A stretch of 64,000 nt of DNA, from contig CAIIXF020000010.1 in NCBI GenBank assembly GCA_903813345.2, forward strand, positions 26,004,425-26,068,424, written 5' to 3'. The number at the start of each line of letters is the position of its first letter. Position 1 is the stretch's first letter. This stretch comes from Owenia fusiformis. Lineage: Eukaryota > Annelida > Polychaeta > Sabellida > Oweniidae. Shown piece after piece: positions 11,456 through 23,613 of the stretch. The position numbers and the translations under genes are program-made. The notes below the pieces were generated by a model that saw only the letters and a program-made list of their open reading frames with translations, was not told where the DNA came from and did not search any database.

Positions 11456-11805
11456 TTCCCAGAAACAAGTGCCACGAATGTACTTTTAAAAGTGCAGATA
11501 AAAATATATTCTTTGAACACTTCAAGAGGGACCATCCCTCCGATTTATTCAGGCTTGACGTCCCTTTTCGTGATAAAGGCATATGGCGTTACAAAACACA
11601 GGATTATGGGTTCCGGATGTGTAATAAATTAGGCCCAAAGCTGTCATTTAATGATGGCACCTCGATAAAGGAGGAAGAATACGCTGAACCCAGTCCTCTT
11701 CAGAAGCGCATGCGATTCACAGAGAGAACAACGTTAACCCCTGTGAAAAGAGAGCTTAGCTTTTCATATGATGAAATCGAAAATGTAATAATAATTATTG
11801 ATTAA
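11456..11805 (+). CDS. Phase-1 terminal exon with a single small zinc finger
   Basis: Acceptor TTTATAATTTCAG precedes TTCCCAGAAAC. Read in phase 1 (a G from the previous exon gives Val) it encodes 116 residues: VPRNKCHECTFKSADKN, then paired His (C-x2-C-x12-H-x4-H) within ~30 residues, a stretch with GIWRYKTQDYGFRMCNKLGP, and a Lys/Glu-rich tail ending in IIIID and TAA. The start of the exon has no ATG before residue 54, so it must be spliced. Its phase and first residues match those of the BTB-gene linker exons, so it can join in frame to gene A's BTB or linker exon as an alternative C-terminus, in the manner known for insect lola or Broad. It could instead belong to a separate broken copy. 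No homologue of this tail is recognised with certainty. Confidence 0.6.
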
Positions 11806-11811
11806 AAATAA
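11806..11811 (+). terminator. Poly(A) signal right after the small terminal exon
   Basis: AATAAA begins at or just after the TAA stop (AAAAATAAAAAT). It supports the exon being 3'-terminal but is common in AT-rich DNA. Confidence 0.3.
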
Positions 11812-12942
11812 AAATATAAACTAAATAGATGCAAATTACAGGGTGTCCAGAAAGTAAAGATGCAAATACTTAGGCGACACCTCTCTCGTATTTAAAAGAG
11901 TCAAAACACGAGTCAAAACTTATATAGTTTAGGCCATTTAAAAGAGGTGATGCTGAGCTTTTTGTACGTATTTAGTGCATTGGAAGTTAAGGGGAAAGTC
12001 TAAAGAAGAATCCGAGGCAAAAACCTGCATGCTGTGAGGCAAATTATGAAATTATAACAAATAATAATGAATCAAATTGTTATTAATCTAGGGGCAAACC
12101 AGTAGATTTTTAACAGTAAATAACGATTAAAACTAATCATTTCTTCTCAACTTTCACTAAACTTCTTGCTTAGCATTAATATAAGCAGGGAAGTCAGTTT
12201 AAAGCCAATAAGGGCGTTTTAAAGTCTTATTTGAAGCAAACTTATGCTCACATTTTTCATAGGCAAATTAAAAATAGCGACGAATGAAGTCTTTAGAAAG
12301 CGAAGAGGCAAAACACAAGAAAAAGTAAAAAATCAACTTTTCTCTCTTCATGCATTCTTGCCCCTTGAAAGTATCAAGTAAAGAACACTGTATCTGTAAT
12401 GATTCCCTAATTCAACCTTGACAAGTATCTCTTAAAACTTTTAATTTATGATGATCATTTTTAGATCCACTCTGATGATTTGTTGGAAATCTATAAAGTT
12501 TATGGAGCTATTCCACACTTACAAATGGTTCATTGTATTCTACAAGTCAGAAACGGTCCAATAACACAAGTCAGAAACGTTCCAATAACAAGTCAACATC
12601 ATTAACTGGAATATTTAGGTCACGTCCAAATGGTTAAATCTAAAAAATATTCTTTCAACAATTGCTACTCATTTAAACCATTTTAAATCATGATTTTCGT
12701 TCACAAAATGGCTACTTTCATTATGAAAACACCCGCAGAATCGCTCACATCCCGAAATAACAAGACTACTGTATAGCAAACGGTTCGAACAAAAAAGGCG
12801 TTTGCGGGTGCCTGAAGATAGGGTATATACATGTATGTATGTATGTAGTATGTTAAGTTATCTAATTGTATTATATTTACATAAAGCCAAGTGAAAGCAA
12901 TTTCATAACCAAATTTACAAACCTACCACTACTTTTTCCATA

Positions 12943-13010
12943 AATCAAGTCCAAATGGTTATGAAAAACAAGTCCGGAACGATTTACGTTGGGTAGTATC
13001 GGACACCGTG
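12943..13010. repeat. Right arm of inverted repeat (pairs with 10850-10916)
   Basis: Reverse complement of the left arm, with mismatches. The segment 10850-13010 thus has the outline of a mobile element or an inverted duplication. No target duplication could be assigned. Confidence 0.6.
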
Positions 13011-14159
13011 AAAGTTTTAATATAAAAGAAATCGAAATGGTGGATAATAAATGCTATACCCATTCAAATGCTTGTGTTTATAAATGATACATACATGTGT
13101 GCTTTTTATAATAACTCATTTCAAAAAACAAAACGAAGGCGCATTGATTTGAAACAAAATGTGTTTTCATCAGTATTAAGACAATAAGTAGCTGTTTTTA
13201 TTTTAAAATAAAAAAAAAAAAATTTATGTTAAATTGATTGAACAAATTTATTTATAATTATAGGAACAATTTTCAGTTGCTTGAAAAAGATTTAAAGAAT
13301 AAATCGAAATATTGCAAAACTAAATCAATTTGTTAGTATTAAGACAGTTGGTTTATTTCACCGGATATGAAGCAGCTTTTAAGTTGTGCGAAATTATTGT
13401 TATTTCTTTGCATTATGTCATGATGATCCGTGGTCTTCTCAAAATTAGACAACCCCAACTATTGCCTAAGATTTCCAAACTTTTGGAGAGAAGTGTACAA
13501 CTTTATTATGTTTTTATTTACTGGTCATATAAATTGAATTTAATGTTTCTGGTTTTCCACAAATATTCTTTTGGGGGGTTCGTTCGAACCCATCGAACCC
13601 CTATGGTCTAGCATCCTCCTAAGCAGGTGTCCAGAATCCGCACCTCCTCCCTGCTATAACCAATTTGGAAGCGCCCGATTAAACTGAATCACGTGATCTA
13701 ATTATGCGCAATGACATGATTTCTTTCTTAATCGGGGAAATGCTAACTGCTTATCGCAGGGGGTAAAAGGGAGGAATATATTCTGGATTTTGAAGCCCTG
13801 TGATCGGAGGATGCAAGTCTAGCTTCGTGGCATATTCTATATTGATTTTTTGACCCGTTTTATCATCTCGCTCACAGCTGAAGAAGGTATGTATAAGGTT
13901 TACTGTTTTATATGCCTCTGGTTTACTTCATAACAGAGAATAAAAAAAAAATCAAGTAGTATAATTATTTCACGTATCCAAATGTGTCTGTGTGAAGTAA
14001 AATACATATCCAACACGTTTTATAATATTTTTGGGGTTATGGTATGAAATATCCGTTTTAAAAAAGCAATTTAATTATGATGTATCGTGTCAGATAAGTG
14101 GACAATATACTGTGGACGTTATTATTATCAGACTGCCTAGGTTATAGGCTAATTGAATT

Positions 14160-14950
14160 ATTTTGAATTTGTGTACATACAATTTACATCCCCTCCAAAA
14201 GTTTGCCAACCGGAGTGTTTAAGGCACTTTATGTTTGAATACTGATTTGATTGATATGTACAGTGTCAAGAAAAAACTGTTTTTAGGGCTGGAAAAAATA
14301 AATTGACATCATTTTCGATACCTCCATTTGTTTTCGCAAAATACACTTGAATTTGAAAAAGTTAGACAATTTGAGTGAATCTTTTACTGAATAGATCTTG
14401 AAATCTGAAGGCAAAATCATACATTTTAATATAACATTTGTTTAATGAAATCCAAATCAAGAGTTAGCATACATTTAAGGTCAAATCCCAACATATCTTT
14501 AAGGAACATATTTTAAAAAATGAGATATTTGGGGAGAAATCCTCATTCCTAATTCATTGAGACTTCAGAGTTCAATATGTCAAATTCTGAAACATGCGAT
14601 TCCCACACTTCAATACTGAGGTAAGATGATGATTATGAAAAGATTCCAAATCAAAAGATTTTTATTTGGTATTTCATTTTATAATAGAGGAGTGTTCATA
14701 ATGACCTTATAAACTTACAGTTAGTTACTGAATAGTGGAATATTTAATAGCAAAATTTTTCGAAGAATGTAATATTTATTTAATCACGGCGCACATATAA
14801 AAGTCTTTATGGCTACCCGAATACTCGTAATTGGCATCAATTGTGCTCCGTAGACTGTAAATAATTAAACTTTTTTTAAATTCCAATGCCTTGCAACAAA
14901 GAATACATAGTGCCCAGAATACATATTTGTTCTTTCTTTGAATTGGTACA
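14160..14950 (+). repeat. ~0.8-kb dispersed repeat, copy 2 of 2
   Basis: Same order of blocks as 9190-10170, with small deletions. See that entry. The frame at 14776-15015 is inside it and is not coding. Confidence 0.65.
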
Positions 14951-14999
14951 ATCTCCTCCTCGTTTTCAAGATATGGCATATTATATGTAGTCCAAAATT

Positions 15000-17900
15000 T
15001 ATTAGAATAAGGCATAAAAAACCTCCGTTACTACATATATATATTTAGTTTATTGCGTAAACTTTAGATCCAATCAATTATTTTTGTATATGAAAAACTT
15101 TATATTTTTGTAATATGTGTCTATATTCTGAATATCAAACAAAACTTCTGATATGTACAGCAAAGCAAATGTACATGGTCTTAAAATTAACCACTCGTTT
15201 TTAAATTGTAAAACCTTTCATTGATCAGAAATGTGTCATATATAGCAACTTCCATATTGGATTACAAACGAAGGAAAATATATTATTTTTGAGTTAAAAG
15301 GAAAGTTTCAACTAAGGAAAACCTAATGGGCTGTGTTTTTCCTGCAGTTACTGAAGACATTTCTGAAAAAATATATCTCAACTTAAGCATCATAAAGTAA
15401 CGAGGATTTCTGTATGTATTTTTTGTTTAAATTAGAAAAATAATGATAACAAATGCAGTGTATTAACCAGCTTTGGGTAGTCATTTCCAGTGATTATTCA
15501 CATTGCAATGAAAAAAAACATTAGGTGAATCCGTAACATGTTTGTTACACGATTGCTACCCCTTAGGAGGAATACAAATGTACAATATCAAAGTATAAAG
15601 TAAAGACTTTTTGTCACAAAACCGAAATCATGTATACATTTAGTAAAACTTGGATTATAGTGTATATTTATAGGAATGATCATACTTTTTAGAACGTTTT
15701 AGTTGGTGGTTGTTGTTAACACAATAATAAAAATATGTTTCAGTAACACCCGTACATATACAAGCAAAAAGTAATACTTACATTCGCTGAACAAAAAATT
15801 ATTTGAAGAAGAAAGTTTCGTTACAATGATGTAATGATGCTTAAAGTGCCACACAAAATAATTCAACATCAACTGAGATTGCCTTGATCATATCTACATG
15901 ATCAACATAATAAAATATATAATACCACTAAAACAGTCAGTCACTTGCCTAGCTATTGTCTACTTTACCCCATTTTACATTTGTAGGAGGAACATATGTT
16001 TCGACTCAACGGAGGGCAGTGCAGCCATTGATGGGTCTGCTACTCTTCTAATTTGAAAGCTTTTATTGAACAATGGTCAGATTGAGTCTATGAGCTGTAT
16101 GGCATTTCTTTACAGTCTATCAGATTGAGATAACTCATTCGATAAGGTCTAGATCGAATCCTTTCGTTCTCTCTCTCCCCTTTTCATTGTCTTTTGCTTT
16201 CAAACGCTAGTACTGTACATTTTGTCTTCTGCCTGTCTGCTCATGTCTTTTTCATCTGCAAAAATTTACTATTCAAAGGATTTGTATGGTTGAAAACGTA
16301 ACTATACATTTTGGTTTCAGCATTTATTTGGCATTATATTATTCTATGAATAAAGCATACCGTATATCCCCGGGCCTAGTATATCATAATTATCCGTTCC
16401 ATGACTAATTTGATGTTTTAGTCATGAATTAATACGATTTAAACGTAAATATGCGAATTTTGACCTTTTTTAATGTTAACTAATGACGATTAGATCCTCT
16501 AGTATTGATGGGAATCAATTTTCAACAAAAATACCAATGCCACATATGTTTATAATCCTTACACAGATAATTGAATTCATCGTTACGTACATAACGATGA
16601 ATTCACCAATTACAACAAGTGTTATCGAATTCCCAAGCTATCAAAAATACAAACAAGCTAGCTTTATGCAATATTAAACTATTTTATCATAAGTTGAACT
16701 TAGTTTTGTGTATGGATATTCTGTATGATCGGCAAAATAAGTAAATTTCTTCAGATCTCGTCTGTGATGGATATTTTCTTATCTGTGTGAATTTACATGC
16801 GACAGAAGTGCAACATCCAATTTTTAAGCAACGGCAAACTCTAACACACTTACGTCATAAATCTAAAACCAATAATAATGCCGCATTTTAGCAAAAAGTT
16901 ATAGTCTTCGTTATCATGGTAACGAATAATACAGTAACAATGATTTCGAACGTGTGGTTAATTGGACTTTTTGCGCATTGCAAGAGGGCTACACAAACTC
17001 CAAGTAGTTTTTTTCTATTGTTTGTTTGATATCAATCATGGAAAGAGTAAAAGCTTATGCCATGTAGTCTAACACGTTTTTCTGATGGTAACGAACATTT
17101 TTTTTTTAAACCGAACTCAAGGCACTGGCTTGTTTCTACAAGCTAATGTGAAAAAATGCAGACACACCTCGGACTTGACGCATGTCCTCTATTGAAAACA
17201 TAAGCAATCTTTCAAAATTACATTTTCTTTCATTTCTTATCTCAATTCCAGACTCATATAATTGGAATGAATGAACCAAGTAACGATGATTTTTCTGAAT
17301 TTTCTGAAACTGGCGACACCCCTTTGAAAGGCTGTACAAAAAAATATGTCGTTCAAGATTGGCTTTGTTTATCACTTTCTCTTAGAATCATTCGGCTGCG
17401 AAGTAAAGTAGTTTAGAAATCGAATAAAATGTGATAATAAATACCTGTAAACATGACTTGAAAATCAAAATTCAAAATGGCGACAGTAACGAATGATTTA
17501 TTTTGACACTTTAGAGCCCTGGTAAAACCACATTTATGAAATTTTCATTCAAAAATGAATGTTCACATATGGCCTTGAGGTTATTGATGAGATATATGCA
17601 GAAATTAAAGATGCACCACTAATATTTTTAGAGATAACATACGGCGACATCAATTGGGCCATTTTTTTTAATTTGGGTGATTAAACAAATACTGGATGAC
17701 CATGAGGTGGATGCCAGAATACCTATCCGAGGGAAAAAATACTAGGCGAGGCGAGGCCTAATTTTATATTGGCTCACATGGTAAGATGTCAGAACGGACT
17801 ATGGTGGATATTGGACCATACAAAAATAACAACGTGGACTAGACATTTTACCGTTGTCTTTGTAATATTAAAGGTGGAACAATTAGTGCAGAGGGGCCAT

Positions 17901-18380
17901 TCAACGATCATGGACCAGTGTCAAAATATATTTAAGTTTTGATATTTCATCAAGACTAACATCTATTTTTATTATCTACAAAGAAACCCCCTAGATAAAC
18001 ATTATTTTAGCTCATATTCCTCTTGAAACATGGTGGATCTTAAAAATATAAAAGTGGAAGTCCCCTTTTTGAAGCTTTGAACTGAATTTATACTTCTTAA
18101 TGCTGAAATTGATCATTTATCCATATATTTTAAGAAAATAGGTATGTCAAAGAAGATGTTAAACCAAATGTTGCCTTGATAGCTCAGAAAAAATGAAAAA
18201 ACTTTCCTATTTTCTCTACAGTCCTTATTGCCCCTTTAAATACCGTCGACGGCCATCCTGATCATTTTTAGAGCACATTTGATTTTCCGTTGCCATTTAT
18301 TAGCATTCGCTGTCCTCGTTTTGTTTTGATGATAGAACATACATGTATTGTATTTAACTATTCGATGAATAGAGACACCT
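15000..18380. other. AT-rich spacer, no gene seen
   Basis: Short open frames only (60-80 codons), with no recognisable domain and no good splice context. Apart from the palindrome at 16573 no repeat structure was found. Confidence 0.5.
16573..16604. repeat. 32-bp palindrome
   Basis: Perfect 13-bp arms (GAATTCATCGTTA and its complement) around CGTACA. Both flanks end in AATT, but no clear longer direct repeat is present. Confidence 0.6.
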
Positions 18381-18400
18381 TAAATTATTGTATTATCAAA

Positions 18401-18431
18401 CAGAGACAGTCACATATAAAACATGTCTCTG
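18401..18431. repeat. 31-bp palindromic micro-repeat (CAGAGAC family)
   Basis: CAGAGACA...TGTCTCTG arms (8 bp) with CATATAAAACAT in the middle, related to the perfect 33-bp palindrome at 40745-40777. Flanks are TATCAAA and TACCAAA, 6 of 7 identical, and may be an old target duplication. Confidence 0.55.
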
Positions 18432-18685
18432 TACCAAATGAACATGCATTTAATGAAAATCGAATCGAATACGTCCCTGCCGCTTAGCCATTTGTGACAA
18501 CGCCCGGTATCTGACTTTACTGTTGTCAGGGTGTTCCAAAATAAACTGTAAGCTAGAGACTCGAGTAATTTTAATTCATTGACTTCGCCTTCGCCACTAT
18601 AATAGCTAAGCCTATATGGGTCTATCGAGCATATTTTGGGAGATTTTGTATCTGAGATTGTAAGGATGAATTAGCGACGATAAAG

Positions 18686-18966
18686 CACTGGCGGATTAGG
18701 GGGGGGGGCCCAGGGGCCCGGGCCCCCCCCCCTTGGGTGGGCCCAGAAAAAAAAAATTCGGCCCAAAAACAAGGCCTTCAGGCCCCAAAAAGTGGGCCTT
18801 TTTGGTCATTACTGAGCCTTTTAAGGCCTTATTTGTTAATTTCAGGCCAAATTTTGAAGAAAATGGGCCTCAAAATTTGGGCCCACTTTTGGATTTTAGG
18901 GGCGGACGTTTTTTCTCTGACCTGAAATTTGGGCCCCCCCCTTGTTGGTTCCTGGATCCGCCCCTG
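18686..18966 (+). mobile_element. G-run/GGCC-rich short element with 5-bp target duplication
   Basis: Starts CACTGGCGGATTAGGGGG and ends GGATCCGCCCCTG, with C/G runs near both ends and many GGGCC/GGCCTT motifs inside. TAAAG flanks both sides (18681-18685, 18967-18971). A second, left-truncated copy is at 46066-46348. The two overlapping open frames here are low-complexity. Confidence 0.75.
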
Positions 18967-19213
18967 TAAAGTCCCATGAAATGAGGACCAAGTGATTGAA
19001 GATTTGAAGCGACGGTTATGTCCGCCATTGTCAGGCTATTCCGGGGTGAGATCAGTCCAGCCTTTGAAAGGACTCCTTGAAATAGGTAACTTATACTCTT
19101 TCGGGAAAAAACTGCGAACGCATTTTAAAAGCGCCAGTCGTTCGTTAATTTGCTGATTATTATATTTCCGGTAAGATTGAATTTTATTTTTAGGACAACT
19201 TTCGTGCTTTCAG

Positions 19214-20380
19214 GCGAACTCCCATGCAGTGTCTCGGTATAGACACTGCGGCGGGCAGACGAAGAAAATCCCCAAAATTTGGGGGAAATAGTTCCCTTTT
19301 TCATCATATATGTGGTCAATTTTCACACTACTTATAAAATATGTATTCATAAATGTTCCCCAAACATTATTTTGTCAAAATATTTCAAAATTATTGAAAT
19401 ATGAGAAGAAATCACCGCGGAAGGAATTCTGAGTAAAAGTTGTGTTGATAATAGTTTACCACACGTGTTGTTTATCAGTTAATACGCGCAATTCAACCAA
19501 TGAAATTGTCTAGATTTAACAATCACGCGACCTGAGCATGGAGACCCTATCTGTTGCAAGACTAACGCCTGGCATAACCGTCACCATGTTATTCGGTGTT
19601 TTTTAAGTAGCGCAAGGATCCTGCCATGACCGTGGTAATGTTATCGTGAAAGCCTGGTATAACCGCGACAATGCTGTATTATATTAAAATGCCTGCCATG
19701 ACCGTGGTAGTGTAATCGTGTAAGCCTGGCGCGACCGCAACCTTTATATGACATTAATGACCTTCATGTTTCGCCCATTGCTGTTGGTATTTTTTATGGA
19801 TAAATCTTATTAATTGATCATTATAGAAAGTATATGCTTTCGAATCGAAGCTCCTTGAATGAGAGTAGAGATATAGTTTGTTCACAAATTATTTATGAGT
19901 AAAAATTAGGTTTTTGTTGTGAAATTAATACACATTTTTAGTAGTCTTTATTTACATATTTAAGGTAGTTAAACACGAAGAAAAATTGTCATTACAGTGT
20001 TCTCAAGCTACTTTAAATACAACCACGGTCATGAGAGGCCTTGCAATATAATATAGCATTGTCACGGTTATGACAGGCCTTGCAAGCATTGTAACGGTCA
20101 TATCAGGCTTTAACATTACCACGGTCATGACAGGCCTTATAAGCATTGTCACGGTCATATTAGGCTTTAACATTACCACGGTCATGACAGGATCCGTGCG
20201 CTACTTAAAAAACACCGAATAACATGGTGACGGTTACACCAGGCGTTAGTCTTGCAATAGATAGCATGTGTGAGCATGGGACTAGAACCAATCACGTCAG
20301 TTGTTTATTACGAAGTTACCATGCTTACGGTGAGATACCTGCCTGCCGCAGTGATATTATCACTGCACGGGAGTTCGGCT
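19214..20380. repeat. Long inverted repeat with internal ~57-bp tandem units
   Basis: Inner arms 19554-19742 and 20022-20257 share GCAAGACTAACGCCTGG, CCATGTTATTCGGTGTTTTT and AAGTAGCGCA-type blocks. Outer arms near 19214-19262 and 20335-20378 share a GAACTCCC.TGCAGTG block. The arms contain tandem units with ACCACGGTCATGACAGGCC and ATTGTCACGGTCAT. The spacer (19745-20020) is plain AT-rich. No transposase; the frame at 20003-20185 (repeated MTV units) is a by-product of the tandem repeat. Confidence 0.65.
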
Positions 20381-20399
20381 TTCAGGATGATTCTTGGGC

Positions 20400-21900
20400 T
20401 TTCTAGAGCACATGGAATTATTTAGATGAAAATGTTACGTTTAAAGATATGTTGCCAACAACTGGACTCTAAGAAGCTTAGAGTTGAGTAGTCTTCCAAA
20501 AATCCACAGCCCTCATAGTCAGCACCATCTATAGGTCTATCTAAAATCAAAACACAAATTCTCGGGATAAGTTCATATGGTGAAAATAACGAAATAATGA
20601 AATGTTACAGTGTGTCTACTTAGCAGTTTGTTCTGTGTCATCCCTCCTGCTACAGTCGGTTTCATGCACGGATAGTGGGAAGTCCTCCATATATTACTAT
20701 TATATTATACACCAGGTAACGCAGGTAAAAATTAAAAAATATGAAAAAAATATGGTCACCTGTCCTCTAGATTCAATTTTTGAATAAATCGTAGCATAAT
20801 GTACAGATTATTTGATATCATGCTATTCTTGAAACATTTATACGCAAAAATAACTGGGTCGCTCACCTCTTATGCCTATATGTGTTCAGTAATCATCAAT
20901 TATCGTGAGTAAAATTTCTCCAGGCCATTGAAGGGTCCGCTCAGTAAATTGACAATTTCTACTGCGCATGTGTGAAACACTGGACGAAATGGTTTGGTAA
21001 ATTTCAAGCTATTTGATTGGTGGAAAAAATCACGCGCCTTTGCGTGATTTGCTTTATTCTCGCATAACGAACCCTAGTGTAACTACATCAGGTTATCTTT
21101 CCGTCCGATCAACAATAAGTACAGTTATACAAGAAATGTAAACGAAGTGAAAATATTCCCCAAAATTTTCCGAAAAGGCATTCATTTCCGGAAGTTATGA
21201 TACGTAGGGTTCGTTTACTACCATTGGGAAGGCACGTGAGGGTCCCATTCATCAGGTAACACTTATATGTCGAAGTTAACTAGTTACTGTATCGATAATG
21301 ACATGTCATCCAACCATGTCTTCAAGGAAAGCGGTAGTAAATATTTTGGAAAATGTTTTGCGAGCATTTGCTACTGATTATAGAAGAGGGCACGCCGAGA
21401 TAGCAATGTCAAACATTGTAGGGAGGGGTGCTAAAGTCACTGGGTATTCCAAATCAGTTTTTTCAACGAAACTGCTAAATTATAATTTTAGCTAATATTA
21501 GACGATATACTATGCAAAATATACCGAGACTACTACAATAAGTTCATAGCATCACCACAGATATATCTAAATACATGTACTAGAAATGAGATTGGTAATT
21601 GTATTATAAAAATATGATTCTTAAAATAATGAGATTCTTGTCATGGATATTATAGAGGTCGCTGTCAAAGAACGTCAGTTTGTCGTGATTGCAAAAGTTA
21701 TTGTTTTTTCGTCACATTTCCAATGTTATTTGCACAATTATGCTGATTTAAGAATTGGTGAGTTACCATAAATGCGATTTAATGTCTTAACCTTGCATTG
21801 AGACAAAAGATAATGCATGACTCTAGTCAGTGATGGATATATGAGCAATTTGAGTAGAGGCTTAGATTTCCCGAGATAGGAGCCTGTCTTTTTTTTAAGT
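20400..21900. other. Spacer, no supported gene
   Basis: Contains only short frames. One, 21313-21495 (ATGTCTTCAAGG start), has no recognisable domain. An 11-bp inverted pair (AACGAACCCTA near 21066, TAGGGTTCGTT near 21207) and an ETS-like TTCCGGAAG near 21188 are the only structure noted. Confidence 0.4.
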
Positions 21901-21905
21901 AATAC

Positions 21906-22400
21906 CAGGCCTGTCAACTGTCCCGCAATTTGCGTATTTGTCACGCATTTGCTGAAGAATTTGAAGTCACGCCAGTTATTTTTGCGTGACAGAAAATGTC
22001 ACGCAAATACGCATTTTACCTGGTAATTGTCAAGCAAAAATATTTCTGTAGAAAAACTTCAAAAAAAGATCGTCTACACAGCAAAAATACGAACGCCGGA
22101 AAAAAATGTACGCATTTCGTTCGGACTTTTCACGCGAATTACGTATATGTCACACATTCCGTTCGAAAATTTTCGTACCTACCCCCCCCCCCCCCCGTTG
22201 ATGGATGTTTAAAACGCGATTGAGCGAGCGCGAAAAATTTGAGGTGTTCAAAATTTGGCAAGATGTAATGAAATTTAAACCAAGGTGTTCAAAATTTGGA
22301 TCAAGGTGTTCAGATTTGGACCAAGGTGTCCACATTTTGAGGGGAGGTGTTCAACATTTCCAAGTCACTCATGTTAGGTGTTCCCAAGTTGACAGGCCTG
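21906..22400 (+). mobile_element. CAGGCCTGTCAACT short transposon, copy 1
   Basis: Inverted ends CAGGCCTGTCAACT / AGTTGACAGGCCTG with the 6-bp direct repeat TAATAC on both sides (21900-21905, 22401-22406). The interior has a C-run and six ~21-bp tandem units of the AAGGTGTTCAAAATTTGG type. An inverted copy at 42009-42455 has its own, different 6-bp duplication. The frame at 22205-22507 arises from the tandem units and is not considered a gene. Confidence 0.85.
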
Positions 22401-22589
22401 TAATACATAGTGAGTGCATGGAGGGGGATGAACTCTTGTTCCCGTGTCTGTGGTCAATATCCATTCAGAAGTTTGATTTACAAAAATATAAATTGATACT
22501 AGTATGATATAACCACGTATCTACTTATCAGTATGTTGCATGTATTATGGATACACCACACTGATATCATACCCTGACATATGCAACTG

Positions 22590-22692
22590 ATGTAAAGTAG
22601 TTTTGTAATATGTAGTTGTAGTTTGTAGTTTTTTGTACACTGTAGTGACTGATTTGTCAATTACATGACATGGTTATTGAGTCAATAAAAGA
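22590..22692 (+). pseudogene. Relic matching gene B's 3' UTR
   Basis: About 100 bp, from CTGATGTAAAGTAGTTTTGT through CACTGTAGTGACTGAT to TTATTGAGTCAATAAAAG, match 32396-32493 downstream of gene B's stop, including the AATAAA (22684-22689). No zinc-finger sequence precedes it. It may be the tail of a lost third copy, or a repeat present in both places. Confidence 0.45.
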
Positions 22693-23044
22693 TATATATA
22701 TGCCTTCCGACGCCCTTCGTTACATTGTGAAATCAGTCAAATGTAACAAGTGAAGAAAAATTGAATCGAAAAAATATTCCATTTTGCATTGGATTATAGG
22801 TATTATAGACCTCATGTTGATATTAAATTGGTAGAAAATGTGACCTACTCACCCACATGTTTTTCTGAAATGTTGTTCTGATTTTCAACCCCTTCCATCC
22901 CTGCTTTTTCAATTTTTGATGCATCAATATGTTGCGTTTTTGACACACAGTTAACCCCTTTAAAGAAATAAAGTGAAAAACAATATTACCCATGTTATTT
23001 TCCCATAGGGAAAACTCATGCAATCCATTGTTTTCAGCTTAATT

Positions 23045-23465
23045 TTGGTCACCCACAATGGATATCTTTAAAACCCTGAAGGAATTTACTTATTCCTTTC
23101 ACTTGAGCATATTTGGATGGAAATATGATTATCTAAAACTTAAAATCATAGATGCAATATAAGTACACTGATTGAACAGTCTCTCTACACAGATAAATTC
23201 ATAAAGGCTCCATCATATTTGAGAAATTTATTTCAAAATTAGGGGGTAATATTTTTCTGGGTCAACCTGTATAATGGTGTAGACTGTGAATTAGTGAGAA
23301 CGCTGGGTGCAAATGAAAGAAATATAAGTCACAACCTGAGTATAGCTGTCACATCTGAATGTATTTTTAAAGGCTGATTGTAGATGCTGAAGCTCGCGTT
23401 TGTCTAAAACGTAGTCGTATAATATGTTTTAATTTGATTTCGCATTTTGCTTCTGTCAAATTTTT
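23045..23465 (+). repeat. Dispersed repeat related to 10470-10860
   Basis: Diverged second copy of the block order described at 10470. No coding content. Confidence 0.5.
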
Positions 23466-23613
23466 AATACATAAGAAATCTAAGTTAACGTTCGATATAA
23501 TCTCAAAATAACTTTGGATTTTATATTTTTTATTTTATTTTTTTATTATCATTATTTTATTCTAAAGACAATGAAACCATATGGTAGAATTAGTGCAAGC
23601 ATTTCTGATTTTT

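Noticed and set aside
13560-13603. Possible second copy of the short C/G-run element of 57131
   Set aside because: Only a GGGGTTCG...CGAACCCC block is visible; the CAGGATTT and GGCTAC ends are not both present.
13330-13611. 93-codon frame with hydrophobic stretch
   Set aside because: No start context, no domain, and AT-rich codons typical of non-coding sequence; it runs into a G-rich repeat end.
18733-18969. Two overlapping frames (78 and 62 codons)
   Set aside because: Low-complexity GGCC-rich transposon sequence.
21298-21495. Small gene starting near 21313
   Set aside because: No recognised domain, no clear donor or upstream acceptor, and length is expected by chance.
22205-22507. 100-codon frame, with a similar frame at 41881-42165
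   Set aside because: Both come from ~21-bp tandem units of the same short transposon, so similarity between them reflects the element rather than a conserved protein.
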